From Poronia punctata (lineage: Eukaryota > Ascomycota > Sordariomycetes > Xylariales > Xylariaceae): a DNA stretch of 61,581 nucleotides. Positions 57,463-61,581 of the stretch are shown here, one piece after another; within the stretch, counting starts at the first letter, position 1, and every line of letters starts with the position of its first letter. Below the pieces are notes generated by a model. That model searched no databases. It had not been told where the DNA came from and saw only the letters and a program-made list of their open reading frames with translations. The translations under genes and the position numbers were made by a program. The stretch covers positions 1 through 61,581 of the forward strand of contig MU401672.1 of the NCBI GenBank assembly GCA_022579005.1. Reading direction: 5' to 3'.

Positions 57463-58518
57463 TTATAGTGTCGCCGTCATTCCGCTTAGGTCGCTGTCTT
57501 CGACAGGCAGTCTCATATCCTGGATGAGTTTCGACCAGGCGACGGCACCCCGGGACGCCAGCTCCTTAGGCACTGTGGCGTCCGTCTCGGACATTCTCCT
57601 GTTGAACAACTCCATGCTCACCCAGCCCTGGAAGCCGAGGCCGTTGAATATGGCGTCTGAGATCTCGGTGATGGGCAGGTAAGCGCCCCGGTCCTTCTCG
57701 CCGTAGAACAGGCGGCAGTTTCGGGACCAGCTCATGCGGGCAGGCTGCGATGCATCGTGGAAGGGGTGGCCTGGCAAAAGGGGCTCCGCCAGTCTCTCGG
57801 CGTCGACGACCTGGACATAGAAGACCTTTGCGACGTCGATGCGGGTAACGAGGCGGGAAAGCGAGGCGTGGAGGGCCTCATCACAGTCAGGGGTACGGCC
57901 CGTAGGCGAGGTAGGGTCGGCGTAGATGCGGCCGGCGATATTGAAGGTGTCGAGGCAGATACCAAAGTTGGGTCGGTCGACAGCTTGCACAATGTCCCAG
58001 CTCTGCTCCCACGTGTCGAACCGGGTGCCGAAGCATAGGGCCTCGTATACAAAGCGGATAGGGGGGTTCTGCTCCAGACCCATGTCCGCCGCCAGTCGCA
58101 GATCAGCAGCGGCCATGTTCATGTCACCAGACAACTCTGCGGCGGGGCCGAAGCTGGACGGAATCTGGATGATATCTGTGTTCAAGACGCGAGCCAGCTG
58201 GAACCAAAACTGAAGCTTGTCTAGTTTCTTGGAATATTCCTGGCGGTCGACAAGACCCTCGAAATGCATAAAGGGCTGCAAGCAGACAATGGCGATCCCT
58301 CTCTCATCGCAAAGATGGCGAATGAGGCGTGCGGCTTCTAGTTCTCTCTCTTGGCTGGTGAGTCCAGGAAGATGGTCGGCGACCTCGACCAAGTCTTCAT
58401 GAAATAATTCAAGACCCCGGTAGCCGTATTTGCGAGCCATATCGAGCTTGTGGATGAATGAGTGGCCGGCATAGCATCGACCGAGCGACATGGAAGTGAT
58501 TGCCAAGCGACACGGCAT
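57463..58518 (-). CDS. 3-dehydroshikimate dehydratase (qutC/qa-4 type)
   Basis: A single exon of 351 residues. MPCRLAITSMSLGRCYAGHSF at the N-terminus, followed by KLDMARKYGYRGLELFHEDL, matches what I know of the qa-4/QutC family. It is a TIM-barrel (xylose-isomerase/AP-endonuclease-like) metal enzyme: likely metal ligands are the Glu of RFVYEAL (about E159) and Asp of CLDTFNIAGR (about D190), with further conserved blocks KVFYVQVVDAE and GWVSMELFNRRMS. It converts 3-dehydroshikimate to protocatechuate, feeding the beta-ketoadipate pathway. Length is normal and there is no sign of damage, although the AT-rich island begins only about 1.3 kb upstream of the start codon. Confidence 0.94.
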   Translation of the reverse strand: MPCRLAITSMSLGRCYAGHSFIHKLDMARKYGYRGLELFHEDLVEVADHLPGLTSQERELEAARLIRHLCDERGIAIVCLQPFMHFEGLVDRQEYSKKLDKLQFWFQLARVLNTDIIQIPSSFGPAAELSGDMNMAAADLRLAADMGLEQNPPIRFVYEALCFGTRFDTWEQSWDIVQAVDRPNFGICLDTFNIAGRIYADPTSPTGRTPDCDEALHASLSRLVTRIDVAKVFYVQVVDAERLAEPLLPGHPFHDASQPARMSWSRNCRLFYGEKDRGAYLPITEISDAIFNGLGFQGWVSMELFNRRMSETDATVPKELASRGAVAWSKLIQDMRLPVEDSDLSGMTATL

Positions 58519-59830
58519 GGTTGCTGTTGTTGTCTTGGGTATGACGGAGACAGTTAAAGGGGCGAATGATAGAGTGGCAGTTCTTGAAGGAGATCAAAGC
58601 TACCAGGTTGTTGTGAAAGCTAGTGGATATGAGTTAGCCGTTGTGATGAGACTAAGTATGGAATGAATCGAGGTCAGAGATATGGGGAGACAAGGAGGAT
58701 TATATGTACATGGCTGAGGAAGTAGAAAGGTAGGAAGCACAGGCCTTCAGAGAGAAGGATTTTGAGAACAATGATTGGCGAGGGGAATATGAGACGAAGA
58801 GATCAGGATCCCGTTAGTCTCTGTACATGTGAGTAAAGTAAGTATCCAGACATACCTTTGAAGTTTGGAGAGAACCGGAACTGGCCAGGTATGATCCCAA
58901 GATACAGAAATAGAAATGTACAAGTACTCCAGATAGATTAAATAAACAAACGGCTGCCGAGGAAGTGATCGATCGGCTTCCTGCGTCAGAGAGCTTTGAA
59001 TGGACCCGTCTTATTTTGCATTTTGACTTGTTCTGTCCTTTGAATAGAAGCTCGATATTCACAATATGAATAACGTACCTGTCAAAACAACATTGAGATA
59101 CATCCTTACCTACTGTACAAACATGCAGGCCTGCAGGTAGCTATCCCATGTCCATTGAAAGAGGTGAATGTATGCACAAAGACACGAGATCGTCCAATAT
59201 CTGGTACCGAATCCGTATGGGTGCAAGTAATTATATGTACCTTGGTTCCATTGACAGATCGCTTGGCCGGCCCATCAAACATGCCATGATGCGTACAATG
59301 TGATGCTATGGCCAATGGTCAATGGTCAATGGTCAATGGTCAATGGTCAATATGGGCATCTAGTAGTACTGAAGGTATTGATGGAAAAAGCATACGAGTA
59401 TGTGTTACTTTGCTTACCCACTGTTGTTAAGGATCTGCCAATGGGACAAAAAATCACCGTCAATCGCAACATTCATCCCATCAGCTACACACATACGTGC
59501 ATTGTCGTAGGAGGTAACCAAGATCTCCATACAACATGGGACCAAAAAACCACAAAGGAAAAGCGTCAAGTCAAGCTTGATGCGTAAAGGTAAAGGCCCC
59601 AAGATCTACACCCGACTAGGACCCCTGCCATCTACCAAGCAAGGAAATGAACTGATCTAATAATGAATTGTGAATCATTAGCGTTGCCAATAATGACAAA
59701 GGATTGTTGATAGCTTTTTGGTTCACCACCCATCCTTGTTGACATCCCCTGGGCTGAATGCAAGATGCGATGAATGTAGACATATGCATAAATGTACTCG
59801 TGTGCTTCTGGTCCTACGGTACTAACGTGG
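58519..59830. other. Upstream region of the dehydratase, no gene seen
   Basis: Contains the dehydratase promoter and a 7-bp tandem repeat. Short frames (58814-59062, 59106-59315, 59300-59587) have no signatures. The composition drops to nearly pure A/T from about 59835. Confidence 0.5.
59311..59351. repeat. 7-bp tandem repeat (CAATGGT)n
   Basis: Five to six consecutive CAATGGT units in the dehydratase upstream region. Confidence 0.85.
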
Positions 59831-61581
59831 TTTAACGTACTAATTAAAGTACGTAAACCTATATTAACTAGTATAAAAAACCTAATAATATATTATATAC
59901 AAAGTAAAATAAAAAAAAAGTATTTAAAAGTTTAAAATATATAAAATATAAATAAATACTATACTTAGTACTTATTTTTAATTATTTTATATTATTTTTT
60001 ATATATTAGTACTTTTATTTTATATAGTTTACTTATTTTTATAACTAGTAAATTTATATTACTTTTTTTATTAGCATAATTGTTTTTAATTATGCTTTTA
60101 TACTTTTTGCTACTATTATAAACTTTATTGCTGCTTTAACTACTTTAATTAATTTTAGCTAGCATTAATAGTTTTTTTTTATTTTATTATAGCATTGTTT
60201 TATTTATATACTATAAGCTTTTTATAAAGTAGCTATTTTTTAAATATACTAAAAATAAGTTAGTACTATTATACTTATTTATTAATACTATACTTTTTAA
60301 GCTTTAAAGTTAATATATATTATTTAAATAGTAATTAATAATTATTTAAAAGCTATTATAAAAAAGTTTAGCTTTATATGCTTATTACTATATTTATAGT
60401 ACTTAATTTTTAGTACTATAAGTATAAATTAAACCTTTTTTTTTTATAAGTAAGCTTAAATTTAGTTTTAAAACGCTATTATACTTATAACAGCTATGCT
60501 TGTTAGTTTAAAGTTATATAACTAAGAAAATAGTTATATAACTTATAAACTATGCACATTATTGCAAGGTAAGTTTAAGGTAGTATTAAATACTGCCTTT
60601 GCTTAGCTAGACTTACTTAGTAAAATAATTTAATTAGTTATATACTTATATTTTTAGCTAGGTATTTATATATAAGTAGCAAGAAAATAGATTTTAGCGC
60701 AGCTAGTTTTTTTTTTTTAACTTAAAATCTTTTATATAGCGTTAATATATAGCTATTATGCTTTATTAATTATTATACTATTTTAGGTTTTATTAATTAA
60801 TTGCTTTTATATAATTAATTTACTACTTACTTTATATTTTTTATTAAATTTAATAGCTAAAAAATAAAATTATTAACTTTAAACTAACTTAACTTAATTA
60901 AACTTTATATATATAATTAATGTTTATATATAATTAACTAACTTAAAACTTTATATGCTATAGTATATAGCAAGCAACTTAACTTATTATTATAAAAAAC
61001 GGTTTTTTTGCTATAACTAATACTTTTATTTTTAATAACTTTAAGTTAAAAAAAAAAAAAACAATTTTAATTTTAATAAAAAAAAAGAAAATAAACTTAA
61101 TTAATAGTTTAATACTATAAAAGCTATAAATAACTTTATTACTTTAGTAGCTTTTATTATTAGTATAGCTAACTAGCTTATTTTTTTTACTAAAAAACAA
61201 GCTTTAGTACTTAACTTAACTAACTTAAATATTATAGCTTTTTAAGCTTTTTTAGCTAAATTTTAACAAATATAAAATAAGCTAAACTAAATTAATATAT
61301 AAGTTAATATAAAAAATATTTTTATTAATAACTATATTATAATTTTTAAAAAATATACTACTTTACTAACTAGTGCTTTTAGTAAAAGCACTTTTATTGC
61401 TTAAAGCTTAGCTGCTAACTTTACTTTTTAGCTTATTATTACTTTAATTAATATACTAAACCTTTACTTTAAAAAAAAATCTTAAACTAAAGGTTTTAAA
61501 CTTTTAATTTTTAATAAAAAAACTAATAACTTTAATAGTTAAGTTTAAATAATTGCTTTAAAGCTTAACTTTAATATATAT
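59831..61581. other. AT-rich (RIP-like) island, right edge
   Basis: Nearly pure A/T with residual AGC/GCT, as in the retroelement interior. It opens with an imperfect inverted repeat (ACGTAC at 59835-59840, GTACGT at 59849-59854). I could not recognise an LTR or a decoded frame. Probably a mutated repeat truncated by the window edge. Confidence 0.7.

Noticed and set aside
57239..57682. 147-codon plus-strand frame overlapping the dehydratase end
   Set aside because: Antisense shadow of the dehydroshikimate dehydratase C-terminus.
1..61581. CRISPR-like arrays
   Set aside because: The tandem repeats have no unique spacers of constant length and the genome is eukaryotic.

Overview
The window is nuclear DNA from a filamentous ascomycete (Pezizomycotina, most likely a Sordariomycete). 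The genes have short introns with GTAAGT-type donors and CTAAC/CTGAC-type branch sites. Gene content is typically fungal: a GPI-transamidase subunit, JEN-type carboxylate permease, Crh-type GH16 with CBM18, LaeA-like methyltransferase, mpaB-like DUF2236 oxygenase and quinate-utilisation genes. Three AT-rich islands look like products of RIP-type C-to-T mutation of repeats. No coding sequence is interrupted by the window edges; both ends lie in AT-rich sequence.

Layout. 1-830: AT-rich island with a ~22-bp tandem array. 2142-7628: MARVEL membrane protein (+), DPH2 (-), FAT1-like very-long-chain acyl-CoA synthetase (-). 9000-15159: one Ty3/gypsy LTR retrotransposon with two indel-free 241-bp LTRs, riddled with transition mutations; its 3' LTR ends 286 bp before the PIG-S/GPI17 start. 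15446-20932: PIG-S (+) and DUF2236/mpaB-like oxygenase (+). 20933-25573: 4.6 kb without a convincing gene, rich in short intergenic words. 25574-27385: LaeA-like SAM methyltransferase (+, 8 exons). 28228-35530: four minus-strand genes: CBM1 secreted protein, GNAT acetyltransferase, Crh-like GH16+CBM18, JEN-type permease. 37820-42878: catalase (+) and cytochrome b5-sulfite oxidase (+). 43519-44169: second MARVEL protein (-). 46840-49765: secreted GDPD (+) tail-to-tail with a GH18 chitinase (-). 50345-51747: Jip5-like WD40 protein (+). 52381-58518: partial quinate cluster with quinate/shikimate dehydrogenase (-), quinate permease (+) and 3-dehydroshikimate dehydratase (-). 59831-61581: AT-rich island running off the window.

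How genes work together. The clearest functional unit is the quinate cluster: uptake (permease), oxidation of quinate to 3-dehydroquinate (dehydrogenase) and conversion of 3-dehydroshikimate to protocatechuate (dehydratase). The intermediate catabolic dehydroquinase and the activator/repressor pair are not in the window; the cluster stops at the right-hand AT-rich island. GH16, GH18 and the CBM1 protein are extracellular or wall-directed. Most other genes are unrelated housekeeping genes.

Exon models were made by hand from splice consensus and reading-frame continuity. Every multi-exon model closes in frame, but none has been tested against transcripts or homologues. I saw no tRNA, rRNA or CRISPR.
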